Source: Thermoanaerobacteraceae bacterium
GTDB lineage: Bacteria > Bacillota > Desulfotomaculia > Desulfotomaculales > Ammonificaceae
Reading direction: 5' to 3'
DNA: 5,532 nt
NCBI GenBank assembly: GCA_030016455.1
Contig: JASEJH010000122.1
Location: 1 to 5,532, forward strand
Shown piece by piece: positions 5,163 through 5,532 of the stretch. The translations under genes and the position numbers were made by a program. Position 1 is the first letter of the stretch. Each line of letters begins with the position of its first letter. The notes beneath the pieces were generated by a model. It did no database searches and had not been told where the DNA came from. It saw only the letters and a program-made list of their open reading frames with translations.

Positions 5163-5297
5163 GAGAACAGCCCGGGTCCGAGCACCATATCTTGGAAGAG
5201 GATGTTTCAGACGGGGGACCTGACAGGTGTTGTAAACTAATAAGGTGTGAACAGCACGATTCCAGGAGGGTGTTGCGAAACTCTGATTTTTCGAAAG
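5163..5297 (+). other. Non-coding stretch after yqfD with small hairpins
   Basis: No credible gene is present. Small foldable segments are ACCTG-A-CAGGT at about 5219-5229 and GTGTTGT against ACAGCAC (about 5227-5257). No intrinsic terminator follows yqfD. GTGTG near 5246 resembles the 5' end of group II introns, but no other intron landmark can be confirmed within the window. Confidence 0.35.
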
Positions 5298-5516
5298 CAG
5301 GCCCTATCCGCTCACAGATGGCAAGCTTTGGTAGAAAGCCCAGAGACCGCGAAAAACGAGCATGGCGCGAAAGCCGGGAGGGAACGGGGCGGAGCCCAGC
5401 ACTCAGAATGGTACTAGAAGTGTAGTTGCGCCAAGTATTAATATACGTTTTGACACAAGTAGCATTTGGCGAAAGCGCAACTGAGTGCTGGGTGAGCACC
5501 CGGATCCGACCGGCTG
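5298..5516 (+). ncRNA. Predicted structured RNA element, copy 2 (unrecognised family)
   Basis: ATCCGCTCA (5306-5314) pairs with TGAG (5493-5496) and CGGAT (5501-5505), with a four-base bulge. An outer helix joins CAGGCC (5298-5303, one bulge) to GGCTG (5512-5516). Inside are GCTTT/AAAGC near 5325-5340, and GGC-GCGAAA-GCC at 5364-5375. The strongest helix is the perfect 12-bp pair CCCAGCACTCAG (5395-5406) and CTGAGTGCTGGG (5481-5492). Its arm holds GTTGCG/CGCAAC (5425-5430/5476-5481) and a GC-GAAA-GC loop (5469-5476). ACGAG, GAACGG, CCCAGCACTC, TTTGACA and GAGTGCYGGGTGA occur in the same order as in 887-1121. GAAA tetraloops favour the + strand. The element may continue beyond the window. No known family is recognised; a group II intron or transposon-linked RNA is not excluded. 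Confidence 0.55.
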
Positions 5517-5532
5517 ACAAAGCCAGGCGAAG

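Noticed and set aside
5192..5425. 77-residue + strand frame starting at TTG 5192
   Set aside because: No Shine-Dalgarno at the start, no recognisable motif, and it overlaps the paired segments of the second RNA-like element.
5395..5492. Retron msr-msd region bounded by a1/a2 repeats
   Set aside because: The 12-bp inverted repeat suggested it, but the enclosed segment is under 80 bases, a diverged second copy exists, and no reverse transcriptase is visible. Not excluded if one lies to the right of the window.
5246..5532. Start of a group II intron (GTGTG at 5246)
   Set aside because: No domain V-like sequence, exon-binding site or reverse transcriptase can be identified in the window. Kept only as an alternative to test.

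Overview
The window reads as a piece of a chromosome from a GC-rich, spore-forming member of the Firmicutes, probably a Clostridia-type thermophile or anaerobe of the Desulfotomaculum/Pelotomaculum/Desulforudis kind. This rests on the conserved yqeU-yqeV-rpsU-yqfC-yqfD gene order, the two sporulation genes, strong GGGGAGG-type ribosome binding sites, and GTG and TTG starts. The genus is an inference. All six genes are on the + strand.

Layout: (1) 1-734, rsmE (16S rRNA m3U1498 methyltransferase), whose true start lies just left of the window. (2) 735-1263, a 529-base gap holding two heptanucleotide repeat arrays around a predicted structured RNA element (887-1121). (3) 1264-2568, mtaB (tRNA ms2t6A37 methylthiotransferase), without a visible Shine-Dalgarno. 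(4) 2658-3002, a HIT/HINT-family hydrolase. (5) 3003-3394, rpsU (ribosomal protein bS21) with its own sigma-A promoter, a leader that may fold over its ribosome binding site, and a perfect intrinsic terminator. (6) 3395-3598, a gap rich in heptad repeats, partly palindromic. (7) 3599-5162, yqfC and yqfD, a sporulation pair known in Bacillus as sigma-E dependent. (8) 5163-5532, no convincing gene, but a second element (5298-5516) that looks related to the one at 887-1121.

Three of the genes serve translation: rRNA methylation, tRNA thiomethylation and a small-subunit protein. The last two belong to mother-cell sporulation. The HIT gene sits where other Firmicutes carry different genes, and yqeY, yqeZ (NfeD-like) and yqfA are absent between rpsU and yqfC.

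The most interesting content is non-coding. Two elements of about 220-235 bases share an ordered set of short motifs (ACGAG, a small hairpin, GAACGG, CCCAGCACTC, a variable arm containing TTTGACA, GAGTGCYGGGTGA). Both are enclosed by long-range pairings of different sequence, which suggests a structured RNA family that I do not recognise. Separately, three intergenic tracts are built from 7-bp units (GGATRAA, AGRAGCC, ACTTCGA-like), and one runs directly into the mtaB start codon.
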